Source: Caryophanales bacterium UBA4100 (GTDB lineage Bacteria; Bacillota; Bacilli; Paenibacillales; UBA4045). Taken from it: a stretch of DNA of 27,767 bases. The position numbers and the translations under genes were made by a program. Below the pieces are notes generated by a model that was not told the origin of the DNA, ran no database searches, and was given only the letters and a program-made list of their open reading frames with translations. The stretch spans positions 1 to 27,767 of the forward strand of contig DFXU01000075.1 of NCBI GenBank assembly GCA_002383285.1, in the 5' to 3' direction. Positions 15,317-23,223 of the stretch are shown here, in pieces (positions within the stretch are counted from its first letter, which is position 1; every line of letters begins with the position of its first letter).

Positions 15317-15775
15317 ATGTCCAAGGTTATGACTAAAGCAGAGCCCATTGCACGGATATTGAATAAGCAAGTGGCTAACTGTTCCATTCTCTTCATGAAA
15401 CTTCATAATTATCATTGGTTTGTTAAGGGTGAGAGCTTCTTCAATCTTCATGCTAAATTCGAAGAGCTATATGATGAGATGGCAATTCACCTAGATACAA
15501 TTGCAGAGAGAGTCTTGACTATTGGTGAGATGCCAATTGCCACGTTGAAGGATATGCTCGCTAACTCCTCTATTAAGGAGGCTGCTGGTAATGAAACAGC
15601 TACACAAATGGTTAGCCAGCTTATTAAGGATTTCGAGACCATTACCAAGGAGCTTACAGAGGCAATTGAAAGTGCAGAAGAGGCTAACGATCAGCCTACT
15701 TCCGATATGCTTGTTGGAATACGCACTTCATTAGAGAAGCATGTATGGATGTTTAATGCTTTCCAAGCTAAATAG
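15317..15775 (+). CDS. dps: Dps/ferritin-like DNA-protecting protein
   Basis: A 152-residue ferritin-like protein with a strong AGGAGG ribosome binding site. The inter-subunit ferroxidase site is present: 'LHNYHWFVKG' (His about 31/35), 'FEELYDEMAIHLDTIAERVLTIGE' (acidic ligands plus HLD). Dodecameric Dps oxidises Fe2+ with peroxide and stores iron, and some members bind DNA. The N-terminus lacks a long basic tail. It is a monocistronic unit with its own candidate sigma-B promoter and terminator, oriented away from ktrAB. Confidence 0.93.
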   Translation: MSKVMTKAEPIARILNKQVANCSILFMKLHNYHWFVKGESFFNLHAKFEELYDEMAIHLDTIAERVLTIGEMPIATLKDMLANSSIKEAAGNETATQMVSQLIKDFETITKELTEAIESAEEANDQPTSDMLVGIRTSLEKHVWMFNAFQAK

Positions 15776-15802
15776 ATGATTTGAATAACTGAATCAGAGT
15801 AC

Positions 15803-15834
15803 AACAGGGCTGTCCATTGGACAGCCCTGTTTGA
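15803..15834 (+). terminator. terminator after dps
   Basis: AACAGGGCTGTCC (15803-15815) and GGACAGCCCTGTT (15819-15831) form a perfect 13-base stem with a three-base loop, 28 bases past dps. The T tract is short. Confidence 0.8.
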
Positions 15835-15954
15835 TATGTGATAACAAAAATATGTCGAAAAATGGAGATTTCATGAAGTAGGTACCCCCTTAATGTAAAT
15901 TAAACTATCGAATTCTATTGCATTCTTGCAATAGAGTAATGGGAGTGATAGTGG

Positions 15955-16167
15955 ATGAAGCTGATCAATTGTTTGGACTGCGGAAAGTTGATGATTCCAA
16001 AATTTAAAGAAGAGCTCTGTCTGGAGTGCGAGCATGTTCAGAAGCAAATGGAGAGCGCTATTAAGTCATACATTTATCATAATCCTAGAGCTACAAGAAT
16101 GGATGTCTATATGGAGACGGGGATATCATTACGTATTATAGACCGATTAAGCAATGCACGAAACTAA
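15955..16167 (+). CDS. small zinc-ribbon/HTH-like protein (YvyF-like)
   Basis: A 70-residue protein with a four-cysteine zinc ribbon, CLDC (Cys6, Cys9) and CLEC (Cys22, Cys25), followed by a helical C-terminal half (residues 28-70) with a helix-turn-helix-like pattern 'ATRMDVYMETGISLRIIDRL'. The build resembles YvyF-type proteins of flagellar operons, but no flagellar gene is nearby. GGAG lies ten bases before the ATG, a weak site. Its stop overlaps the end of the converging L,D-transpeptidase gene by four bases. Family resemblance is by eye; possibly a small regulator. Confidence 0.7.
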   Translation: MKLINCLDCGKLMIPKFKEELCLECEHVQKQMESAIKSYIYHNPRATRMDVYMETGISLRIIDRLSNARN

Positions 16168-16640
16168 TCTGCTGTAATGACTACTTTGGTACGAAGAGGA
16201 ATATGATGGAATAGGAATTCTACATCTGCATTCCTCATGCGAATACATCCAGAGCTGACAGATTGGCCCAACAAATTCGGTTTAAATGTCCCATGAATAC
16301 CATACTTATATCCGTCTCCCAAGCTAAGCCCCATCCATCGAGTTCCAAGCGGATTCTTCGGGCTACCACCGGGAATTTTCTTGGGTACATAGAAGGGGTT
16401 AATGACCTTCGTTACAATTCGGAATGTTCCCTCAGGGGTGGAGCTCCCCGCTCGTCCAGTAGCAATTCGGAATGCATAAACCGGTGTATCGTTCAACATA
16501 ACGTGTAATCGGTTCTGTTTCTTATGTATCCACAAGTAGACTTCATCTTCCTCTGCCGAAATCGTGGATACCAATAAACCATGGAGGAGCAGTAATATAA
16601 AGAATATATATAATATTTTTTTATTGATTCGTCTGTTCAT
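16164..16640 (-). CDS. secreted L,D-transpeptidase (YkuD domain)
   Basis: The ATG at 16640 (158 residues) is favoured over an in-frame GTG at 16649 by AGGTGA at suitable spacing. A signal peptide or membrane anchor covers residues 8-28 (hydrophobic, ending STISAEE). The rest is a lone YkuD catalytic domain without LysM: 'STPEGTFRI', 'NPFYVPKKIPGG', HG at 116-117 and SSGCIRM with Cys132 and Arg134. These enzymes form 3-3 crosslinks or attach proteins in peptidoglycan, and several Bacillus members are spore-wall-specific. It is divergent from the transglutaminase-like gene. Confidence 0.92.
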   Translation of the reverse strand: MNRRINKKILYIFFILLLLHGLLVSTISAEEDEVYLWIHKKQNRLHVMLNDTPVYAFRIATGRAGSSTPEGTFRIVTKVINPFYVPKKIPGGSPKNPLGTRWMGLSLGDGYKYGIHGTFKPNLLGQSVSSGCIRMRNADVEFLFHHIPLRTKVVITAD

Positions 16641-16719
16641 TGGCTTCACCTGTCAGTTAGAGTAACCAATTTGATATTTCTCATCCCAATATGATTATAA
16701 AAAGGAATTCCATCCCCAT

Positions 16720-18381
16720 ATGTCGAATTTGATGCTAGAGCTTTTTCTATCCATCATGCTCAATAAGCGCTGTGACAGTAAAAAGGGGATGAATATCATT
16801 AAATCACTAAGAACTTATTATGACCTGCATCGTTCCCTTCGTTTAGGGTTGCTATTATTCACTTCCTTATTTCTCATGCTCTTCTTTCCAGCTTTTACGG
16901 AAGCGGAAGAGGCTACAGAGAAACCAATTCCTGTATATTACAATAATGAAGCGATCCAATTCAACATAGAGCCTATCCTAGAGGATGGAACAACATTAGT
17001 TGAATTTCGTCCTATATTCGAGAAGCTTGGTCTCGAGATAACCTGGAACCCCAAAACCAGGACGATCCTTGGGTATAAGGAAGGCTTATCGGTACAACTG
17101 CAGTTAGGTAGCTCAATTGCCATTGTGAATGGTGTGGAGCAACAATTATTACTTACTCCGAAGATCGTAAATGAGAGAACCATGGTACCGCTTCGCTTCG
17201 TTAGTGAAGCTGCAGGCAGTTATGTACAGTGGGATAATGTAGGAAGAATAATTCATCTATATCGTGTTAGTCCAGATAAAGCAACAACCACGAATAATTA
17301 TTCAACGATTCAAGGGCGAACACCGAATGATATGAAGTGGATGAGGTTTGATATCTATTCTGAGGGTGACGAAGATTCATTCACAACAGCATATGCTCAA
17401 CCCGAGGATGGGTATGTGCAAACAGAGCTCTATCTACCTAATGGAACAGGTACTTATCAGATTGTAGTTTATCAAACAAAGTTTAATGAAAAAGAAGATG
17501 AAAAGCTGTTCACTTACAACGCAACCTTCTCAGTTGTTAACTATGGGAATAGTGGTCTGCATCTATCTTCAACCCATACTGATAATAGCCAATTAAGACT
17601 TTATGGAGAATTATTAGAGGAGGATCGAACAATTCTACTGCTCATAGAGAATGAGTTGACAAAAGAGATCAAAAAAATATTCTTCGCGCCTGTTGACCAA
17701 ATCGTGGATAAGGATATTTATCTTACCTTAGGTCAAGGCACATATAAGATGGAGATTTATAGGACAGTTGAACATATCAACAATGTTATGTTCGAGGAAC
17801 TATACATCATGAACACTTATCAGATAACGAACAATGATCCACGTGATCCGGATTTGGTTCCTTCCGAGATGGTTGAGAGTGAACATCCTGATATTATCGC
17901 TCTAGCACAGCAGATTACACAGGGATTGACCTCAGATCAGCAGAAGTCTCGTAAGATCCATGATTGGGTTGCTGGGAATATTGATTACGATGCAGCTACC
18001 TTCTTGTCAGGTGGTGACAGAGTGGATACAGCCTTAGAGACATTGCGAAGCAGGCTAACCGACTGTGATGGATATGCTCGGCTGAATGTCGCTCTTCATC
18101 GTGCCGTAGGAATTAGGGCAAGGGTAATTGTCGGTACTGTGATTGATATCCAATCCGGTGAGAGCTGGGCAAGTGTGGATCTAGACAACCCGAATCATGC
18201 GTGGAATGAGGTATTCGTTGATGAACGGTGGATTACACACGACCCAACCTGGAATGCGGGATACATTGGGGATAATAATCAATTCATTAGAGTGCTAGGT
18301 CATGAATATTTCGATCCAAATCCTGAAGTTTTCGCTCGTGATCATCGGGTATACACGAACATGGATTATAAATATGAATAG
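16720..18381 (+). CDS. secreted transglutaminase-like protein with copper-amine-oxidase-N-like domain
   Basis: A secreted protein of up to 553 residues. The start is uncertain: ATG 16720 has AAAGGA at long spacing (14), ATG 16756 has none, and ATG 16789 touches GGGG directly although it would place the hydrophobic signal segment (about residues 41-58) nearest the N-terminus. Residues about 70-195 form a copper-amine-oxidase N-terminal-like domain ('GTTLVEFRPIFEKLGLEITW', 'TMVPLRFVSEAAG'). Two beta domains with similar 'GTGTYQIVVYQT' and 'GQGTYKMEIYRT' motifs follow. The C-terminus is a transglutaminase core with the triad Cys449 (DCDGYA), His493 (NHAWNEV) and Asp508 (THDPTWN). Bacterial relatives are usually proteases or amidases of the wall rather than crosslinkers; the substrate is unknown. 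Confidence 0.85.
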   Translation: MSNLMLELFLSIMLNKRCDSKKGMNIIKSLRTYYDLHRSLRLGLLLFTSLFLMLFFPAFTEAEEATEKPIPVYYNNEAIQFNIEPILEDGTTLVEFRPIFEKLGLEITWNPKTRTILGYKEGLSVQLQLGSSIAIVNGVEQQLLLTPKIVNERTMVPLRFVSEAAGSYVQWDNVGRIIHLYRVSPDKATTTNNYSTIQGRTPNDMKWMRFDIYSEGDEDSFTTAYAQPEDGYVQTELYLPNGTGTYQIVVYQTKFNEKEDEKLFTYNATFSVVNYGNSGLHLSSTHTDNSQLRLYGELLEEDRTILLLIENELTKEIKKIFFAPVDQIVDKDIYLTLGQGTYKMEIYRTVEHINNVMFEELYIMNTYQITNNDPRDPDLVPSEMVESEHPDIIALAQQITQGLTSDQQKSRKIHDWVAGNIDYDAATFLSGGDRVDTALETLRSRLTDCDGYARLNVALHRAVGIRARVIVGTVIDIQSGESWASVDLDNPNHAWNEVFVDERWITHDPTWNAGYIGDNNQFIRVLGHEYFDPNPEVFARDHRVYTNMDYKYE

Positions 18382-18393
18382 CACATGTAAATG

Positions 18394-18433
18394 AAAATCA
18401 ACCCTCTCGACATAATAGATGAGGGTTGATTTT
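18394..18433. terminator. bidirectional terminator
   Basis: AAAATCAACCCTC (18394-18406) pairs with GAGGGTTGATTTT (18421-18433), a 13-base perfect stem between the convergent transglutaminase-like gene and the last yheC/D gene. A T-run follows on the plus strand, and TTTTCATTT on the minus strand. Confidence 0.82.
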
Positions 18434-18459
18434 TCAAAAAAAATTATGATACATCTGAT

Positions 18460-19551
18460 TTAGTTTGATTGATAAATCCACTTGGCAAATTCAATTGGTC
18501 GACGGACCGCCTTACGATAAGTGGATTGATCACCTACCCGTGCGAATATTTCTCGAGCTGGTTTCGTGTTGACCTCAAGCAGCCAGACACGACCAGAATG
18601 ATCTATGGCAATATCTAAGGCGAGCTCACATAAACGTCCATAGCTACTCTCTAGCGTTTCGACAAGCTGATAACTAAACCGCTCCATATCCTTTGCGACA
18701 GTAGTTGCTTGCTTCTCATTCTTAAACCAGATTTTTAATAACTTCAGCATGGGCATCGCTCTTCCCCCGCCATGCAGGTTGGAGGTGACGCTTCTTAGGG
18801 CACCGATCCTTCCGACACACCCGGTCATCTCCCACTTCCCACTACCATTCTTCTGGATTAATAATCGGTAATCATGAACATTACCCGTCGTAAGACGCAA
18901 ATCTATTCCTTGTTGTATGATGAAACGCTTGCTTGCCTTCATTTGTATGATCATCGCACGAAGCTTAGGCATATTGACACGTTGCTCAGCTATGATTCGC
19001 CTGCTCTGCGTCCTTCCTTGAATGGCATAATTGCCATTCAACAATCGTTGAATTCTTAATATCCCCCGTCCACCGGTACCATTAATAGGCTTTAGGAAAA
19101 CCAATCCGTGCTGCAATAGCTCCTGTCGCAAATCATTAAATCGAAGGTACAGCTTGGTGGAGGGTAGGAAGGACTTCATACTTGGTTTACGAACGAGCAC
19201 TTGATGCAGATTCCACTTGTTGGTAAGTGGAACGCTGATAAATCGAAGATTAGGGTTTCGCTTCTTGAATTGTGTTACCTCTTTATAATGCGCATCTGAT
19301 TGATACCGAGTACGGTCGTAGAATAAATCGGGATAGGGTATCCACTTGCGTGTCCATTGACCATGTGAGGGGTCGTAGGAATGCGCATAAATTCGATTAT
19401 TTCGTTCATCTACCTGATTAGGTGTGAATATATACACATCGACATCTAGGCTTTTACCAGCGATGATTAATTGTTTAAAGAAAGAACGCTCCTCTAAAAC
19501 CTGCTTACTACTCCTATATACGGCGAGCACACCCAGGCTGAATAAAGGCAA
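18460..19551 (-). CDS. YheC-type spore coat ATP-grasp protein (fifth of five)
   Basis: Start is TTG at 19551 with AGGTGA seven bases upstream; 363 residues, the length of B. subtilis YheC. The N-terminal part (MPLFSLGVLAVYR..., 'DVYIFTPNQ', 'YPDLFYDRTRYQSD') is the family pre-ATP-grasp domain. The ATP-grasp domain has the glycine-rich loop FLKPINGTGGRGILRI, IIQQGIDLRL, DYRLLIQKNGSGKW, a NLHGGGRA segment and the metal-binding LLEVNTKPAR. ATP-grasp enzymes make an acyl-phosphate and ligate it to an amine or thiol. The C-terminal 'GDQSTYRKAVRRPIEFAKWI' is shared with the 22084-23208 gene, so these two are the YheC-like pair. It is the last gene of the five-gene cluster. Substrate unknown. Confidence 0.9.
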   Translation of the reverse strand: MPLFSLGVLAVYRSSKQVLEERSFFKQLIIAGKSLDVDVYIFTPNQVDERNNRIYAHSYDPSHGQWTRKWIPYPDLFYDRTRYQSDAHYKEVTQFKKRNPNLRFISVPLTNKWNLHQVLVRKPSMKSFLPSTKLYLRFNDLRQELLQHGLVFLKPINGTGGRGILRIQRLLNGNYAIQGRTQSRRIIAEQRVNMPKLRAMIIQMKASKRFIIQQGIDLRLTTGNVHDYRLLIQKNGSGKWEMTGCVGRIGALRSVTSNLHGGGRAMPMLKLLKIWFKNEKQATTVAKDMERFSYQLVETLESSYGRLCELALDIAIDHSGRVWLLEVNTKPAREIFARVGDQSTYRKAVRRPIEFAKWIYQSN

Positions 19552-19572
19552 TGAAGGTTCACCTGCTTCTGA

Positions 19573-20709
19573 TTAAGTTTTCGCTTTTCCTCCCGCCCGT
19601 TTCTTCACCAGGAAGTTACAATAATGCATGAGCTGTACTAGCGACTTCTTGCGGATGTGCGGTTCATCAAATTTCATGGGCTTGGAATTTGCTTCAAAAA
19701 ACCACAATTTTGCATATTTATCAACACCCAAATCTAGAGAGAGCTCCCCCAATTCAGTTTCAGATCCTCGTTCAATTTGTTTGGCGATGACAATTGCACT
19801 TCGCTTCACACCTCCCATAATGCGTCTTGCTTTTGTTGGGTTAAAGCTTGCCACAAGCAATCTCCGGGGATCTTCGATAGACCCCCCTCTTGGTACATGT
19901 GTAGTAATACTCATCTCCCCAGCAAGCCGTGCACCTATACCGGAGATGGACCATTGCCCTCTTCTATTCTTCTGAACGAGCACTCTTAGATCGAACGGAC
20001 GTTTATATAGAAGCGCTAGCTGGATGCCCTGTTGAACGATATAATCCTCATGCTCAGTATATTCTCTGATCTTTTCTTTTAACTGAGAAATCGTCGCATA
20101 ACGATATACATGATTCCCAGTCTTTTCTTGAACATCAATAGAATATCGCAATTTGCGATTGGGTATTCGACGTATTCTCATAATTCCCATTCCCGCTTTA
20201 CCCTTTTCGGGCTTTAGATACAGGAATGAGAACTTTCTAAGCAAGGAGCTCAAGTATATTTCATCCCTATATTTGCGTGTGATTGGAACGTAGCGTCGTG
20301 TATGCTTACTCTTGGATAACCATTTGAACAACGTCCATTTATTAAAGAAGCTGTTGTTGAACAAACGAATATGAGGATGATTCATACACTCGTTGATCTT
20401 GTGCTGCACCTCAGGTATCCACTCGTCCTCTCGGAAGGGTATACGATTGTAAACTACATCAGGAAGTCTGAAGCTTCTACGATCCCATAATCTGCTATCT
20501 TTATTATACGTGTATCCAATAATTCTCTTGGCATGGAGCTTCAATTGATTAGTGGTTGTGACATATACCTGAACCCTCGCTTGTCTGCCAGCCTCTATAA
20601 TATCGATAAAATTACTTCGATTTCCCCGAAAGCCTTTATCTGCATCGTCCATAGTCAATATGGCCATCACGACAGAATGCTGTTCATTGTCCGATATACC
20701 TGAGATCAT
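19573..20709 (-). CDS. YheC/YheD-type ATP-grasp protein (fourth of five)
   Basis: 378 residues; ATG at 20709 with GGGAGGGAGGAATC before it, and overlapping the stop of the preceding gene (ATGA). It lacks the 100-residue N-terminal domain of YheD types but its C-terminal end ('RKKSLVQLMHYCNFLVKKR') is closer to YheD. ATP-grasp motifs are YLKPEKGKAGMGIMRI (glycine loop unlike the GGSLG of the others), IVQQGIQLALL, DLRVLVQKNRRGQW, 'HVPRGGSI' and FFEANSKPMK. The N-terminal segment 'VVMAILTMDDADKGFRGNR' is family-like. Residues needed for ATP and magnesium binding appear intact. It is the one member with a hybrid appearance. Confidence 0.88.
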   Translation of the reverse strand: MISGISDNEQHSVVMAILTMDDADKGFRGNRSNFIDIIEAGRQARVQVYVTTTNQLKLHAKRIIGYTYNKDSRLWDRRSFRLPDVVYNRIPFREDEWIPEVQHKINECMNHPHIRLFNNSFFNKWTLFKWLSKSKHTRRYVPITRKYRDEIYLSSLLRKFSFLYLKPEKGKAGMGIMRIRRIPNRKLRYSIDVQEKTGNHVYRYATISQLKEKIREYTEHEDYIVQQGIQLALLYKRPFDLRVLVQKNRRGQWSISGIGARLAGEMSITTHVPRGGSIEDPRRLLVASFNPTKARRIMGGVKRSAIVIAKQIERGSETELGELSLDLGVDKYAKLWFFEANSKPMKFDEPHIRKKSLVQLMHYCNFLVKKRAGGKAKT

Positions 20710-22079
20710 GATTCCTCCCTCCCTGGACGGAAGCGACTCAGGTACATGGAATAATCGAATATATGCTTGAGCGTTGCTGCACCTTCTGACCTTAGAGAGG
20801 GATGGTGAAAGATAGACCGCCCAGGTTTAGAGTTTGCTTCGAACATCCAGATATGATCTTTCTGATCGATGCCGATATCAAATCCAAGCTCACCTATCCG
20901 ATGTGGATGGTTACGCTCTATCGCTTCGGCTAATTGAATAGAAGCTTGTTTGGCTTTTGATAGAATATCCTCAGCTTTTGTAGTTGAGCCATATATGCGG
21001 TTTAGTGCGACCTCAGGGGTCATTAACTTGCCCCCATTCTTGATATGGGTAGTTACACTGCCGCGACCTGATTTCTTTGCACCAATACCTGCAACGACCC
21101 ATTCGTTATTACCGTTCTTATTCATATGGAAGCGAAAATCGATGGGACAACGCTCCAATTCAATTAATCGAATCCCTTGCTGTACGACGTAATTTTTCAT
21201 GCGACCACCGTAGTTCAGGCGTTTCAATAGTTGGGAGAAACGATTAAATCGCAAAAGCACATTACGTCCATTATAACGATACCGGCAGAAGTAGCCTTTT
21301 TTCGGATGATAGGTTAAGCGATAAATGCCATTACCCAAGCTTCCGCCCGTAGGCTTGAGGTAAACAAATTGATGCTTCTCCAATAGCTCCTTGATTCTTA
21401 ATCCACTCGGATTATAAGCGGATTCTGGAACGAACTTGGAAGCAGGTTCATCCTCGAGTAGTCGATATACGTCCCACTTATCGAAGAAGCTCCAATTAAA
21501 TAGAGGGATTTGTCGACGAACGAATCGTTCTTTGAATTGCTCCATTGCGGCTGTCTTCTCAACCTTGCGGCTTGGTGATCGGTTATATACTACATCAGGT
21601 AGCGGGACTGTTCTGCGAACCCAACCACCACCAGTGCCAAGAAAGTATCCTACAACGGTTTCCTTCTGCCAATTAATATCGCTAGGACCAAAGGCGAAGT
21701 AGAACGCTTTATTCTTACCTTGCTGAAGAAGCTGGCGAATTAATCCGGAACGACTACCGAATGGTTGTGATGAGCCTCGTCGGGAAGATGAGAGTACTCC
21801 CATAAGAGGACCAATTCGCAGCTCATTGTCTTCATCACTTTGAATGTAGCACATACCTTCGCGTGGAGGCTTTAAGAGTGCTCTTATACTAGTTGATAAG
21901 ATCAAGCTCTTTCCCTTCCCCTTAATTGTACGGATCGAGGTGGTGACGCTCGTCTGACCGAGTCGTATAATCACTTTCTTCCTATTCTTAAGCTTTAACA
22001 GTTTCAGCAAGGTGGCGGAAGCATATATGACCTTCTCTGGTTTATTCGTGAAGCGGATATTACAAGAAGTTAAACTCAT
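20706..22079 (-). CDS. YheD-type spore coat ATP-grasp protein (third of five)
   Basis: The ATG at 22079 (457 residues) has AGGAGGG eight bases upstream; a TTG one codon earlier is possible. Unlike the short members it carries an extra N-terminal beta-rich domain (about residues 1-90, 'TNKPEKVIYASATLLKLLKL', 'RKKVIIRLGQTSVTTSIR') ending in RIGPLMGVLSS, the hinge to the shared part. ATP-grasp motifs: YLKPTGGSLGNGIYRL, VVQQGIRLIELE, DFRFHMNKNGNNEW, HIKNGGKLM and MFEANSKPGR. YheD of B. subtilis has about this length. It is followed by the short gene 19573-20709 through a four-base overlap. Confidence 0.91.
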   Translation of the reverse strand: MSLTSCNIRFTNKPEKVIYASATLLKLLKLKNRKKVIIRLGQTSVTTSIRTIKGKGKSLILSTSIRALLKPPREGMCYIQSDEDNELRIGPLMGVLSSSRRGSSQPFGSRSGLIRQLLQQGKNKAFYFAFGPSDINWQKETVVGYFLGTGGGWVRRTVPLPDVVYNRSPSRKVEKTAAMEQFKERFVRRQIPLFNWSFFDKWDVYRLLEDEPASKFVPESAYNPSGLRIKELLEKHQFVYLKPTGGSLGNGIYRLTYHPKKGYFCRYRYNGRNVLLRFNRFSQLLKRLNYGGRMKNYVVQQGIRLIELERCPIDFRFHMNKNGNNEWVVAGIGAKKSGRGSVTTHIKNGGKLMTPEVALNRIYGSTTKAEDILSKAKQASIQLAEAIERNHPHRIGELGFDIGIDQKDHIWMFEANSKPGRSIFHHPSLRSEGAATLKHIFDYSMYLSRFRPGREES

Positions 22080-22083
22080 CAAG

Positions 22084-23208
22084 TTACCCTCCTAATTGCC
22101 GATCCCATAGATAACGCGCATAGTAAATCGGATTTCTTACGGCTAGTCTCCTTGCTGATTGATCACCAATCTGTTTGAACACTGTTCTACCCGGCTTTGA
22201 GTTAACTTCAAGCAACCATAGTTGACCAGATTGGTCAACTCCCAGATCGATGCCAAGCTCAACTAATGAGCCATGATAACGCTCTAGAGTCGATGCGATT
22301 TGCATCGAGATACTCTGAATATCCTGTTGAATCAGTGTGGCTTTATTGACAAAGTGCTGCTTTAAGAAGGGCTCTAGTGGCTCAGCAATTCCACCTCCGT
22401 GTATGTTAGAGGTTAGGCTATCGGGTTTTCCCTTTCTGACTACATTCCCTATAAGCTGCCAACGGCCTCTTCGATCCTTCTGGATAAAGGATCGGATATC
22501 AAATGGTTCACCGATGTCCGTAGTTAGTACTAAATATTGTTGAATGACGTATGAGCGACCGTTCATGAATAAACATAACCATTTATAGAGGCGCTCGAAC
22601 TCGCTGAAACAGCATTCGAACAATCGATTTTTGGCATCTCTACCTTTGGCATAATAGCGATTAGTACTGTCGATTTGCTCGCGGATATATACGACATTAC
22701 GTCCCTGACTACCACCTTGCGGCTTGAGGAATAGTTCACCATACTCATCAAACCAACGCTTGATGGTAGCACTGCCTAAAACCTTCTCGGTATGTGGTAA
22801 GTAGGGTGTAATTTGATGATCATTGGACAATAATTCAGTAACCTGCCATTTGCCCTTTAGGCCATGACCAAGGAAACGGATCGACCTACGTTTTCTTAAT
22901 AAATGCATTTGCACGCGGTAAGTGAGATATTCTTTTTTGTTGCTAAAAAAGCAGCGATCATAAATCAAATCAGGTAGAGGGAATAGCGATTTATTCCATC
23001 TCCTTGTAAGATGGCTATAGGAATATCCAGTCACTCTACCTGATGCCCAATGAATATGGCCAGGTGTGAATACATACACCTGCAGCCCGCACCTGTCACC
23101 GAATGCACATAAATATTGATAAAACTTTTGTTCCAAGAATGGGGGGGTTCGACTCTTCTCCGTCACCAGAATGCCTAATCGCCCTTTTCGAGTTCGGGTA
23201 TATATCAT
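22084..23208 (-). CDS. YheC-type spore coat ATP-grasp protein (second of five)
   Basis: 374 residues, starting at ATG 23208. I see no ribosome binding site before it; translation is probably coupled to the preceding gene, which stops 15 bases upstream, or the start lies at an internal GTG. The short YheC layout has 'LGILVTEKSRTPPFLEQKFY', 'VYVFTPGHIHW' and 'LPDLIYDRCFF', then ATP-grasp motifs FLKPQGGSQGRNVVYI, VIQQYLVLTT (Tyr where others have Gly), DIRSFIQKDRRGRW, NIHGGGIAEPL and LLEVNSKPGR. The end 'GDQSARRLAVRNPIYYARYLW' matches the 18460-19551 gene, which argues for duplication of a YheC gene. Confidence 0.89.
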   Translation of the reverse strand: MIYTRTRKGRLGILVTEKSRTPPFLEQKFYQYLCAFGDRCGLQVYVFTPGHIHWASGRVTGYSYSHLTRRWNKSLFPLPDLIYDRCFFSNKKEYLTYRVQMHLLRKRRSIRFLGHGLKGKWQVTELLSNDHQITPYLPHTEKVLGSATIKRWFDEYGELFLKPQGGSQGRNVVYIREQIDSTNRYYAKGRDAKNRLFECCFSEFERLYKWLCLFMNGRSYVIQQYLVLTTDIGEPFDIRSFIQKDRRGRWQLIGNVVRKGKPDSLTSNIHGGGIAEPLEPFLKQHFVNKATLIQQDIQSISMQIASTLERYHGSLVELGIDLGVDQSGQLWLLEVNSKPGRTVFKQIGDQSARRLAVRNPIYYARYLWDRQLGG

Positions 23209-23223
23209 AGTGCTAACAACGTT

